Assembly (NCBI GenBank): GCA_963580275.1
Contig: OY756947.1
Span: 1,552,501-1,616,500, forward strand
DNA length: 64,000 bases
Origin: Crataegus laevigata
Taxonomy: Eukaryota > Streptophyta > Magnoliopsida > Rosales > Rosaceae
Reading direction: 5' to 3'
The position numbers were made by a program, and so were the translations under genes. Below are positions 23,558 to 36,300 of this stretch, piece by piece (positions within the stretch are counted from its first letter, which is position 1; every line of letters begins with the position of its first letter). The notes beneath the pieces were generated by a model. It had not been told where the DNA came from, ran no database searches, and saw only the letters and a program-made list of their open reading frames with translations.

Positions 23558-23910
23558 CGTAAGCATAGCCAACAAACCCTCAATTTTAACAGAGGAATCA
23601 GACATCATTACAATAAGCCAAATAGGAAAACAACCTTCAAGCAGAAATCAACACCAAGAAATCCAACCGTAAGCATAGCCAACAAACCCTCAATTTTAAA
23701 AGAGGAATCAGACATCATTACAATAAGCCAAATAGGAAAATCCTTTCAAGAACAACCTTCAAGCAGAAATCAATCCCAAGAAATCCCACTGTAAGCATAG
23801 CCAACAAACCCTCAATTTAACAGAGGAATCGGACATCATTACAATAAGCCAAATGTGAAATCCTTTCAAGAACAACCTTCAAGCAGAAATCAATACCAAG
23901 AAATCCAACA
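23558..23910. repeat. Three-copy tandem repeat, about 110-122 bp unit
   Basis: Units begin CCGTAAGCATAGCCAACAAA (near 23558 and 23668) and CTGTAAGCATAGCCAACAAA (near 23789). They share GAGGAATCAGACATCATTAC, ACAACCTTCAAGCAGAAATC and CAAGAAATCC. The first unit lacks the TCCTTTCAAGA segment found in the other two. Confidence 0.9.
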
Positions 23911-24769
23911 GAGAATGAAATAATAGGCACTTGTCTTTGGCCTTAATGAAATGCGAATATCACAAGAAATTCAATCGAAAACACCAAAAAAAAAGGAGAA
24001 GGAATGTTGAATTCAACCAAAAACACAGAAGAAATTTTCATTGATGTATTTGATCAAACACCTGGTAGTGCTGAATAGAACGAACCTGAGAGTTTCTTCA
24101 ATCTTGAACCAGAACCTGTCAAAGAGATGGAGCTCGCCAGACTCGGAATTCCGGCAATCTTTACAAGAATTGACAGCCGAAAGGCCACCGAAGATCTTTA
24201 ACAGTGAAGAAAAGCACAGATGATATCTCAAAAAAGAGAAGTTTAAGAGACAGCAGAGAGAAATGAAGAAAAAAATGACTCTTAGCTTTTGTTATTTCAC
24301 AGAATGAATTACACAACAGAGAGCACATGTTATGTACTATGGACTTGTATCCAAAATACCGTACCCGGTCCATGATGCTATTCAAGAGCATCAAACAGGG
24401 GCTTGTAGCCTTGTACTTGAGCCCATTTTAGTTGTCCATAGCCTGTTTCAGCAGGCCAGAAGCCCAAAGACTAAAGTATTTTGAACTAATTCATGTTTGG
24501 GGAAAAAATTATTAGGAAATTGTTACTAACACTTCAAAATTTTAATTGTGTACTCCAAACTTTTATATTTATAAAATAAAAAAAAACTATTAAGACGAAT
24601 GCACAATTAAATTTTTAGACTGCCAATAATAATTTCAAAAATTATTATTGCTCTCGTGATTGTTACCTGTTTTTCGAAAGTAAATATATCATTTTTCTTA
24701 GTGCACAATGATTTGGTTAACTTAATTGGAAAGTACAAATTAAAAGGTTGTTTTGGCGGATTAGGATCC
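23911..24769. other. Region with weak exon candidates, no gene assigned
   Basis: On the minus strand, 24231-24075 could hold an exon (GELHLFDRFWFKIEETL ending at a GT donor), but no family is recognised and no continuation is secure. Overlapping frames on both strands are not supported. Confidence 0.3.
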
Positions 24770-24870
24770 TCTTTGTGAGGATCCTAAGGATCCTAGGGAT
24801 CAATGCATCATAACCGTTCATTGTATATTCTGCAGCCAATTTTCATTAAGACTGTTTTTGTTTAATTTTA
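24770..24870. mobile_element. Truncated relative of the GGATCC-rich Mutator-type MITE
   Basis: TTAGGATCCTCTTTGTGAGG followed by a GGATCCTAGGGATCAA core resembles the left half of the element at 1560-1791. The opposite terminal repeat and a target-site duplication are missing. Confidence 0.6.
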
Positions 24871-27800
24871 AATAAAAAACTTTAAATTATTTTTGGTCGT
24901 TTTCAAGCCATAATATAGTAGTAAACCGGACGTTACGTCGGGGGCATGGTTCCTCAAGCCAAATATTTTTCATATGGTGATTTACTTATGAGAAATTTTA
25001 TTTGAATCCATATAACATTTTTCTACATCCAACTTATTCTTTACACCCATATAATTTTTAATTAAATTATCAATATCTCTTTAAACCCAATTTTACTATC
25101 CAAACTACCCTCACAAACCTAATATAATATGTAAATTTATTTTTGCACCCATTTTGAAAATAAAAATCCAAAATCAATGTTCTACAACTTGTTTTCCACT
25201 ACTAGTTGATTGAGAGTGTAATGTCTAGACATATATGTAGTCGTGTTTGATGAATTGGTCAAACAAGCAATCTGGAATCAGGAAGTTATGTGAGCAGACA
25301 AGACTATATGAAGTACTTAACTCATATGTTACGGTGTTTTTGTGCTTATTTAAGACTGAAATGTTAAACCAATATGCTTATTTCTCTTACAATAGAAATC
25401 GAGTTGGTTTTAATCCTTGTGTGCTTTATCTGAATTTCATTCCCATTGTTTTTATCCCATTGCCGTTTCATAAACAAATGCAGTAGCGTTTTTCAAATGC
25501 TTTAATATCAAGTTTTTATCTCGGTTTTAAGATTAATTAGGTGTATTGGGTGGAGGAATTGTAATCTGTAAATCCATATTCTTAGGCATCGCTTCGATTT
25601 TAGCCACCGAAATTCAAATCTGCATGAATTATAGGACTCAAAATCATTTTATACATACACACTAGTAATAATAATTAACTCATGCCCTCAGTTGTCATTG
25701 GAATAGGCAGTGGGTTTATTGAGTTTGACTCTTAATTTCATCTTATATTTAATGGTAATTATACAATAAGGTAAAACTCACAATTCACATTTTAAATTTA
25801 AGTTGGGTGTAGACTGAAGTTATATGAGTTCAAATAAAATTTTCCTTTACTTATATAGCATCTAGAGGCGCAGGTCTTTTTTTATTTTGGACATTAGTCG
25901 ATTGCACGGAAGGGAAGTATTGGCCCTCGCAACCTCCTCCCTCTCTGGTTTTGGTTGTCAAGAGACGGGCCGTCATGTCCAACCAAGGAATATAAATCAA
26001 GGTTAGGCGGAGTTTAACTCTTCCTACTTTTTTTTTTGGGTACCTTTGTGGCTAGGTTAATGATGCTTAGGTGTTGCAGGCTTTGTTAGGGTTATTTTGC
26101 TTTACCCGTGGTTTAATGAGAATCTCAATTAACAAATAAAAATCCAGATATACCCATGTTAACAAAACGGAACCACATCAAGCCAATCAATGAGAAACCC
26201 GCGGAGCCAATTAAGGAAACGTTTTACAAGGAGTAAAGAAACAAAAGTAAAAAAGCTTTGATTGCAGAAGGTATTTTAGAAAACATTTAAGTCAGGCTCC
26301 CTTCCGCCTTTAACCTCTCATTCTCTCTATAACATCTCCGTCGATTCAAAATTCATAATTCCAAAAGCCCTAATTCAGAAACCCTAATTTCAGAAATTCC
26401 TAATTCAGAAATCCAAACTCAAAATTCCTAATTGAATTTGGAATCAAACAATATGTATGAGCTTTGGTTGAGTTTATTGGAGGAATTTCTTACCTTTTGC
26501 GGTGAGGAGGAGTGCAGCCTGAGATCGAGAGCTCGATTTAGGAACCGGGTTCGGATGGTATGGACAGTGGGTGAAGGCGCGATTCAGGTGAGGAGTGAGG
26601 AATGAGGACTGGTGTGGGTAGATTCGGGATTCAGGCGATGGATGTGGGAGGAGAGACAAATCTGTGAGGAAAGTGGTGAGGTTCCATTCAGAAGATACTG
26701 AGGTGAGGTGAGGTGAATGTCGAGAGAGAGAGAGAGAGAGAGAGAGTCAGAGACTGGGTTTGATAACTTTGATTTATATTCAACGGTTGAGATTAAATCT
26801 CAATTAAATCTCAACAGAATCCAACGGCTATTAAAATTCTAAATATATATTTAAAAATTAAATAATATATATATATATATATATATATTTTGGTTCGGTT
26901 TGGGATTATCAAAATCCCAAAAACTTGAGACCGATTCCCGTACTGAAATTTCAGTTTGAGATTTTTTCGGTTCAGTTTGGAATTTTTTTTCCAGCCCTAG
27001 ATTAAACCTATAAACAACAATTAGAAACAAATTGCGCTCATAATTTATCTTGAAATTATCCAGCCATGTTCTGACGTGGAATACTGTATATTGCCCATTG
27101 CAGGCACGTAATCAGCAACAAAATTTGAACAAAATTTAAATTCAAAATATTTTAGAAAAAAATTTGAAATTGATAAAATTGGAAGAGTGATTAGAGATGA
27201 TTAAGGGTTGTCGGTCACGGTTAAATCATAAACACAAACCAAGAAATTCCTCATCATATCACACATGAAACCCTAATTTTGTAAATTAATTTAAAAACCA
27301 AAAACTGCAGACACCCAGAAACAAAAAATTTCACAACCACAAAATTAGGAACAAAAAAAAGAGTCAATATTTCCAAATCAAAATTTGATAGCACAAACCT
27401 TCTCCAACACTAATGTCTCTCAGAATCGACTTCCGTCGGCCCGACAGTCGATATTGGCTCTATCACGGTGCTATATAAATGGTATTCAGATGCATGGGAC
27501 AATGAAGTACACCGGCAATGATCCAAGGGGATGGACAAAAACAGATGATGAATGATGTACTTTGCATGCTTACACTGCTTGCACCTTAGGTACGACGACG
27601 ATGATCCAACTCGCTAAATTTCTTCGACGGAAGGTAGATTTGGCAAGCGTGTCGTCTGGGTTGTATGACATCGTCGCTTCTTTCGGAATCAAAATATGCA
27701 CCTGTTTATCACATCCATCAGGATTTCCATTACCAATTTCAGAGTTTGACGAAGAAGAAGATCAGATGATGGCTGATGAAATGAGAAAATTACAGAAATT

Positions 27801-28185
27801 AATCTGAGGTTGTAGGAAATTGGGATAAATAACTAATTTGAATCTCATTCTAGCCACCTTTTTAAATTTTTGATAATTATAACAAAAAATTAGTATGAAA
27901 GTACTAATATACCCTTGAAATAAGATTTATAGAAGAACAAAAAAAGCAAACAGGTGTTATAAGTAATAGATCTGACATTCGTGCCGTGTTTTCTATATTC
28001 ATGTTGTTTTCGTGTCATACTCGATATCTTAAAAGGTCGTGTCGTGTAACACCCGTTAAAATAAACAGGTAAAATGACCCGACCTGAAATCGATCTGATA
28101 ATATTAACGGGTAATATGACCCGACCCGTTACCCATTAAGAAAAATATATTTTAAACCAATAAATAATCAAATGAAAAACATAAT
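24871..28185. other. Repeat-rich intergenic DNA
   Basis: No gene supported. It contains a (GA)n tract at 26718-26746, a (TA)n tract near 26868-26890, and a TTCGGTTTGGGATT to CCAGCCCTAG block near 26890-27000 that looks like the end of a hAT-type MITE. A CCGACCCGTTACCC block near 28080-28140 has a related TGACCCGTTA block near 51000. An open frame at 27562-27807 (plus) ends in an acidic EFDEEEDQMMADEM stretch but matches no family I know. Confidence 0.4.
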
Positions 28186-28300
28186 TGACACATCCCAGCC
28201 CAGGCCCCCACCACAACCCGGGCCCGACCTCCGCCGTAGCACAATATTGTCCGCTTTGGGCCCTGAGCACGCCCTCACGGTTTTGTTTCTGGGAACTCAC

Positions 28301-28379
28301 ACGAGAACTTCCCAGTGGGTCACCCATCATGGGAGTGCTCTCGCGCGCTATTCGCTTAACTTCGGAGTTCCGATGAACT
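28301..28379 (-). ncRNA. 5S rRNA-derived sequence in the Cassandra 3' LTR
   Basis: On the minus strand it reads GGAACTCCGAAGTTAAGCG, then GATGGGTGACCCACTGGGAA and GTTCTCGTGTGAG. These match the A-box/intermediate and C-box parts of plant 5S rRNA with some changes. It is an element promoter relic and not a ribosomal gene. Confidence 0.85.
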
Positions 28380-28661
28380 GAAGCCAGTGAGCTCCCAAAA
28401 GGCCTAGTGCTAGGTAAAGATGAGAATATACATATAAGGCTTATAGGATCCACTCCTCTGGGCGATGTGGGATGTCATAATCCACCCCCCTTAGGGCTTG
28501 ACGTCCTCGTCGGCACACCATGGCCAAGGTTAGGCTCTGAGACCAAACTGTCACATCCCTGCCCAGGCGGGAACACTTCCCGTGCTCGACTCCACCGTAG
28601 CAAGATATTGTCCGCATTGGGCCCTGAGCACACCCTCACGGTTTTGTTTCTGGGAACTCAC

Positions 28662-28740
28662 ACGAGAACTTCCCAGTGAGTCACCCATCATGGGAGTGCT
28701 CTCGCACGCTACTCGCTTAACTTCAGAGTTCCGATGAACT
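28662..28740 (-). ncRNA. 5S rRNA-derived sequence in the Cassandra 5' LTR
   Basis: Same 5S-like stretch as in the other LTR with a few substitutions (GAACTCTGAAGTTAAGCG, GATGGGTGACTCACTGGG). The differences between the two LTRs indicate an old insertion. Confidence 0.85.
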
Positions 28741-28840
28741 CTGAAGCCAGTGAGCTCTCAAAAGACCTAGTGCTAAGTAGAGATGAGAATATACATTTAA
28801 GGCTTACATGATCCACTCCCCTGGACGATGTGGGATGTCA

Positions 28841-29635
28841 CGAAACCTAAGAGGGCACTACTGTTTTATATGGGGCAAGAAATTGAATGGAATTATCCAA
28901 CTGCATTTCTATTTTCCAAGGTTGTTTTTAAGGTACATAGATTTTCAAATTGACCATTTTGTTGAAGGTGAAATCTAGGCAATAAAACAGCTTCATTATT
29001 TGGTTTGCAAAAGTTAGAAAATGTATTTCATATGCTCTCTACTTTGATACTATGTTAGAACGTAATGTTTTATTCTCAAATCAATTGACAGTAAAACGAA
29101 AGGCCCAATATTATTTATACTATTAGGGAAAGTCTTTCTTTTTTGATGTGGGACAACTCTCAACACCAACATGCCAAAGTTAGGTTCGACCTCATGTTGA
29201 GGCAAAAGTTGATCATCTCACACAAGTGTTGAAGATGTTGGAGACATATTGTTTAAGCATGTAAATAACTGTGCTATTTTCATACTTTAATTGCGCCTCA
29301 ACTCGTGTGCAAAGCGAATATGCCGGTAGATGTTTCTTTAGCCTCAAGTACAATATAAAATACGTTTTCTCGATGAAGGTCAATCTAAAAGTGAAGTGGT
29401 GCCACATTCTTCATATGGTTACATCAAAGTATCTGCATTTGGAAACTACATGCCTTAAGGATCGATGAAACTGATCCATCTAATACAAGTGGGTAAGAAG
29501 ATGAAGTATACTCATCGTAAGAATTTCCAATATATATAGTTACAACACTGAGTATTCGAGCCTTTATTTTTTTGTGTGGTTCTAAATTACCATCTTAACG
29601 ACTCAAATTTATGGATTAATTAATTTGTAATTAGT
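28841..29635. other. Intergenic DNA downstream of the GDSL gene
   Basis: No gene seen. Short overlapping frames at 29213-29468 on both strands have no domain support. This includes the 3' UTR of the minus-strand GDSL gene. Confidence 0.4.
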
Positions 29636-30332
29636 CTAAATCATGTGACATGCATGTTTTAAGGGAAGGGGTGGATCTGAAAATGCTCCAGTTGAAATTT
29701 TGTCAAAAACAAACTTGTTAGCTGCCTCGGTATAATGAACGCCGTCCCAATTCACTCTCACCGCTGGGCTTTTGCATGAACCAACAAATATTTGGCTTCC
29801 ATTGACTGTAACTGTTGTTCCACATTCAGCACTACTGCTATAGTTATACTTGCCACCAAACCCACAACAAGCAACAAGTGGGAACTCAAACCCTGAAAAA
29901 GTTTCAAGAAAGATTCATACAACGGAAAGTAAATAACAGTATTGAAATTTCTCTAATCTAGGATTAGGTTTTAGATGTGCTTTCGATTGTTATGAAAAAC
30001 TGATAAATCAACACATCACCTGTCTTATAATATAATAGACTAATGCAATATAAGTCCAACCAACCAAACCCTATGGACTTGATGCGAGTCCAACAATGAT
30101 TCTTAGTTTTCATGATGTGATTATACACCTCGTTTTCCACAAGATAATTTTTAATTGATGTGACTTGTTCACCTCAGTTGTAATATTAGATGGTATTGAA
30201 CTGTGGTACATTTATATTAGGTGGTAAAAATAGCATTACTTATCTAGGTTTCATAAAGTTATAATTTTGCAGAGACAAATTTTTTTACCTCCTACTATGT
30301 GAAAAAGTTTGATTTAATGAATTTAGTCGTAC

Positions 30333-30375
<43 letters not shown>

Positions 30376-33300
30376 GGAAACCTCGGCGGTACGAGGTAAA
30401 TATATTGAAAAGAAAATAAGTTACACTTAGTCAGGGGGGGACATGAACCTTACCCCTCATAGAGCAAGAAAAGCGAAATACAAAAAGAGAGGGGGACATA
30501 CACCTAACCTCTTTTAGGAAAGGAAGTACAAGAAAAAAAGAGGGGGGGACATAGACCGTACCCCTCTTGAGAAGCAAGATACAAGGAGAGGAATATGTGG
30601 ACATATGCCCACACTCTTCTATAAACCTTAAAAGGTAAGAACCTGCAAAACAAGCTGCAAAACGAAAAAGGAAATCCAAAAAGGTTAGGTAAAAAAGGAA
30701 ATCACACATCAAGAAGGGGAAACAAACCTGTAGGCTGGCATGCCTAAGAAATCTGATTGCAGAAAGGGAAGGATCTCTATAGGGGGAACAGAATGCCAAA
30801 CAAGAGAAGGTGAGAGAAGCCCTAAATTGGCTAATTTGTCAGCAACAACATTCCCTTCTCGAAATATATGAGAGCAGCGGAAAACCATGTTCTGCAAATG
30901 GAGAATACAATTGTTCCAGCGTGTCTGAAGCGACCAAGGAGGAGAGAAAGATCCAGAAGCAAAGCATGATATTACACTAGAAGAGTCGCTTTCAAGCCAT
31001 AGATTATGCCAACCTCGGGCATGAGCCAATTCGACAGCAAGGATGACAGCATAGAGCTCCGCATAGAAAGAAGTACAATGACCCAAGCTTAGGGAGAAAC
31101 CACCAAGGAAAAAACCCGAAGAGTCGCGGAAAACCCCGCCACAAGCCGCAGGACCCGGATTACCTTTAGCAAGGCCATCAGTATTCACTTTGACCCAAGA
31201 AAAATGAGGGGGGTGCCAAAGAACAGGGATAATATAAGGAGCTTTACAAGGCTTAGCCGAGATTCCAAGAGAGACTAAAAGTTGCCTATCCAAAATGCCT
31301 CGAACATGACCAGGAGTGAGAGCTCCAACCTGCCTAATCCAGGTCAAGGTGGAACGGCAAAGATGTGGGAAGGAAGGGGTTTTGCTTTCAAACTTCACTT
31401 TATTACGCATCTTCCAAATAGCCATTAGTAAGAAAAACCCTGAAGCTAGCCAGACATTGCGAAGTTGTGGAGAAAAATGCTTGGACACAAAAGCAAGCCA
31501 TAAATTAGAGAGTGAGCTCGTAGGCGGAATAGTAGTGCCAAATTGGGTAGCTAGCCAACGCCAAGCACGTTGTGCAAATTCACAACTAGAGAATAAGTGG
31601 TCAATAGATTCAGAGTTCTTGTAACATAGTTGGCATATTGGAGCCAGCGGGATGCCCCGTCGCTGAAGTTGATCCTCTGTTGGAAGCTTGTTAGAAAGAA
31701 TCTTCCAAACCAAAATAGAGTAGCGAGGTGGAATGAAAGGACGCCAGATAGTGGAAGCCCAACTCTTAATAGGAAACCGATGGCGAACAATTTCATAGCC
31801 ATCGGAAAATGAAAAGGCTCCAGATGTGGAAGCTTCCCAAATTAAAACATCTTTATCCTCATCAATTGGAAGAGGCATTTCTAAAATTTCTTTAGTTAGG
31901 TCTGGAAAAGTAGAAGAGAAAATAGAAGGAATAACCCATTTTCCCATACGAATAATATTTGAGACCTTAGTACGAGATAGAGAATGAGCAATCTCAGTTG
32001 CACCCACGATGTCCACAATAGGCGTATCCAACCATTTATCAACCCATAGGGAAGTAGTAGAGCCATTGCCAATCACCCAACGACAATTCTGAAACAAGAT
32101 ATGAAGAATGGAATTAATACCAGGCCATATAGAAGATCGCTTGTAACTACAAGAAAATAAACGACCATGTAGCTGGAAACGTTCTCGAAAATAAATACTC
32201 CAAGGAGAATCAGAAGTAATAATAACCCATCCAAGTTTTAAGAGAGCTGTAGTATTAAGAGAGCAAAGATCACGCAAACCCAAACCACCTTCATTCTTGG
32301 GTGCACAAGTCTGACGCCAAGAAACAGTAACAAACTTCTTGGAGGTCACATCACCAGACCATATAAAATTGCGGGCACATCGCGAAAGAGACCTCAGCAA
32401 GGAAGAAGGCCACTTATAAATAGAAAAACTATGCAAGAGCATGCTCTGAAAAACTGATTGTATGAGTTGAACTCTTCCAGCCATAGATAGAAGTTTCCCC
32501 TTCCAACCAGTTAACTTAGCTTTAGCTTTATCTGCCAAGGCTTGAAGATGACTCCTCTTAGGCTTGCCACAAAAGATTGGGACTCCTAAATAGACAAAAG
32601 GTACTTTACCTTCTTTGAAACCCAAGGAAGTCTCAACCACAACTTTGCGATGCCTTGAAGTAGAGCCTAAGTAGAAAGTACTTTTTGCCTTATTGATAAA
32701 TTGACCAGAGGCCTTACTATATCTATCAAAAAAACGTTGCAAATTACGCAGGGTGGCACCATCACTTCTACAAAAAATGAATAAGTCATCTGCATAGAGG
32801 ACATGAGAGGGAGAGATACAGCCTCTTGGAGCAAAAATTGGCTTAGTAAGCCCATCGAGTTGAAGTCGACTCAGACCCCTTGATAAAGCCTCTTCAGCAA
32901 GACAAAAAAGTAATGGAGAAAGAGGATCCCCTTGGCGCACTCCTCGAGAGCAAGAGAAAAACCCATGCGGGGAACCATTGATTAAGATGGACAATTTAGC
33001 AGATCTTAAGATAGTAGAAATCCAGTCCATAAAACAAGTGGAAAACCCAAAGTTAGTAAGCACCCGCAATAGAAATGACCAATCTAAAGTATCAAAAGCC
33101 TTAGCTATATCAACTTTAACTCCCATATTACCACCACGGGATTTTTTGTCAAGCATATTGAAACATTCTGAGACCAATCCAATACAATCTGTGATATGTC
33201 GCCCAGGTATGAAAGCGGCTTGTTGTGGAGATATAATGCGTTGAACAACATTAGAAAGACGAACTGCCAAAATTTTGGGGATAATCTTGAAGAGAAAATT

Positions 33301-36300
33301 TGCCAAAGCAATAGGTCTAAATTGGGTCATAGAAATAGCGTCTTCCACCTTCGGTATCAGAACTAAGAAATTACTGTTGGCATTAGGGTATAGCCAATTT
33401 GATTGGAAGAATTGCTTCACAAATTGAGTAACATCAAAGCCAACAATATCCCAACAATGGTGATAGAACAAACCTGGAAAACCATCAGGCCCGGGCGCAC
33501 TGGAAGCATTTAGAGAGAAGACTGCCTCCTTTATTTCCTCATCAGTAGGTAATGCAGATAAAATATCATTTTCAGAGTCAGTGACCATTGGCTGAATGAC
33601 CTCACAAACCTCATCAATGCCTGAAGGGGTGAAAGAAGAGCCGAACAAAGTCTGATAGAAATTAACAATATGGTTCTCAATTGCCTGTGGATCAGTAAGA
33701 AGATTATTTCCCTCAAGAAGACAACTGATACGAGAGCTGGAAGATTTAATACGAGCATAAGCATGAAAGAAAGAAGAATTTTTATCCCCTTCAGTTAACC
33801 ACTTAACACGAGCTCTATCTTTCCAAAAGGCCTCCTGCATTTTAAGAGACTCCATCACTGTTGTCTTGGCGACAATCTCCTCTTCAAAAAGATCATTATT
33901 GATGCCCTCAGTTGAAATTCTTTGTTGAATCATAGAAAGATTGTGTCGAGCGTTAGCCACTCTATTATGGACATCACCAAAAACAGAAAAGTTCCATTGA
34001 CGCAAGCAGATTTTTAGAGCTTTTAATTTTTGCAGAATGATAAACATAGGGCAACCAGAGGCAACTGTATTCCTCCAACACTGAGTTACAGTTTCTCGAA
34101 ATGATGGATGTTGAACCCACATTGACTGAAAACGAAAAGGACGATGACCACTACTCAAAGCTCTAGAACCAGAAAAGATAAGAGGGTTATGATCTGAGAC
34201 TACCTTTGGCAACGTTATGCAGTTAGAGTGAGGCCAAGAATCAAACCAACTTATATCACACAAAGAACGATCTAACCTTCTTTCAGTGCGACCACGAAAC
34301 CTCCAACCATTAGACCATGTAAAAGCTGCCCCAGAGGTGTTCAAGTGAGTAAAGTTACAAGAGTCAGACATGTTACTAAACTCAGTGCAGGAAGTTTGGG
34401 ACGGTCTGCCTCCTCCCATTTGCTCGTGGGCACCCAGGATAGAATTGAAATCGCCAATAGCCATCCATGGAACTTGTGTTTGTGAGCGCAGAGAGATAAG
34501 GTCAGCCCACAAGTCTCTTCTTTTGATATATGAAGTGTTTGCATAAACAAAGGTGAACTGACTTGGGAGATGATCAAAGGTACAGCGAACAGTAACCTGT
34601 TGATCAGATATCGAAATAACTAAAGGATCTGCACAAGTCGAAGATGTTAGTAGCCAAAGGTTGGGAGCAAGAGTTCCCCGAGAATTAAAAGTAAGAGCAG
34701 ATAAATTTAAAGAATCCCAATAAGTAGCTGAAATAGAATTAAAAGTCACCATGGGCTCTGCAATGCAAACCAAATCCGGGTGATGCAACCGACATATGTT
34801 AGAGAGTTCCGTCCGAGAGTCATCATTACCAATGCCACGGATATTCCAGAAGAGAATTTTCATTTATAACGAGCTGGTGTTCCACGGACCCTACTTGGAT
34901 AGGGTTTATCAGATGACTGGTTAAGCTTGGCAACCTGCTTTTGTTTTTTTTTTTTACTATTAGATATCACAGGAGTAAAACCATCCATATCACAGTTATC
35001 TGTGTGATTAACAATATCGATGACATCCTTAGCTAATGTCGCAACATGTTCAAAGCCAGGTGGAATGCTAGAGTTGTCATGAAGATCCTGCGGGTCAAAA
35101 TTATTTGGGACTTCAGTGTTGCCCAAATGCTGACCATTCTGGGCTAATGTCTCAACCTGTACAAGACTAGGAAGAATGCTAGAGTCATCATGACGATCAT
35201 GTGGGCCGAGATTATTTGGGACATCGGTGTTGCCTGAATGCTGACCATAATAATGACAAATCTGAGAAGGTGATCCATCTGATGACAACGATCCGGTCAT
35301 AGAATTGCTAATATGAGATATCCCAGGGGAGTGGATACCATGTTCTTCAATTTCAGAATTATTCACAGCTTGGGCGATGGTCCCTAAGGCCTCATCAACC
35401 GCCTGTTCAATATCAGGAGTTGGTATGACATCATTACCAGAGACAATTGGCGTTGTACCAAGCGGAGACTGGAGATTGGGCTCGTCATTACCATCCACCA
35501 CTGCCTCAATACCTACAGGTAATAAATGATCAACCTGTTGAAGAGGTTCAGAAGCATGTGACCCACATAAGACATTAGCAGTTATTGTCGTAGCCATTTT
35601 GGGACGAAATTCCATGAGCAGTTGACTCCGAGAGTGATCTCCGGTTTTGTTGTCCCCCATGTTACCACCCTTTTGCGTCCGACTACGAGAACGACCTCTC
35701 GGCATCTGTTTAAGTTGTCTGCAACTATTAACCAAGTGCCCTATCAAACCACAGTGACTACATTTAGGCGGTAAATTTTCATAAACCACCTCAACTGGGA
35801 AGCCATGACTTTCTCTTTCAACCATAAGAGATGTAGGTAAATCATCTGCAAGATTGACATCAACTAATATACGTGCATAATAACCATATTGCCTTTCCCT
35901 TGTAGCTATATCTAGTTGCAAGGGAGTGCCAACCCCTCTCGCAATTTCCATCAAGTGTCTCGGATGCCAATATTCCTGACTCAAACCAAAAATTTTTATC
36001 CATACCTGAGCATGAGTTTGAGGGAGAACATCCCCTGGTTGAAAATCTGGCGACCATTTCGATAACCTGAATAAACCAGTAGCGAGAGTACACGTACCGC
36101 CACCCCATGCACGTCGCATATCATCTTCTTTATTGAAATGAATATCAAAATAACCTTTACCTATGGGAACAAGGTTCCATGGTGCAGTAGGGTGCCATGC
36201 ATCTTCTAAACAAGCTTTTAGAGCACCGGTCTTCATTGGTGTAGAACCCTTTTTGAGGAGCAAACGTCCAAGGAGATTATTTTGGAACAACTTCAACTGT

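Larger units (their letters stand above)
28186..28840 (-). mobile_element. Cassandra-type TRIM retrotransposon
   Basis: Two direct LTRs of about 292 bp (28186-28477 and 28549-28840) enclose a 71-bp internal region. Read on the minus strand, the LTRs start TGACATCCCACATCG and end GATGTGACA (5') or GATGTGTCA (3'). Just after the 5' LTR comes TGGTCTCAGAGC, one mismatch from the initiator-tRNA-Met primer-binding site, and AAGGGGGG-type purines precede the 3' LTR. Each LTR holds a 5S rRNA-derived stretch, the hallmark of Cassandra. No protein is encoded. No 5-bp target-site duplication is visible at the outer ends, so the flanks have changed. Confidence 0.92.

Noticed and set aside
30431..30799. 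122-aa open frame on the minus strand
   Set aside because: It overlaps the LINE ORF2 end and runs through 3' UTR repeats in another phase; it shows no domain.
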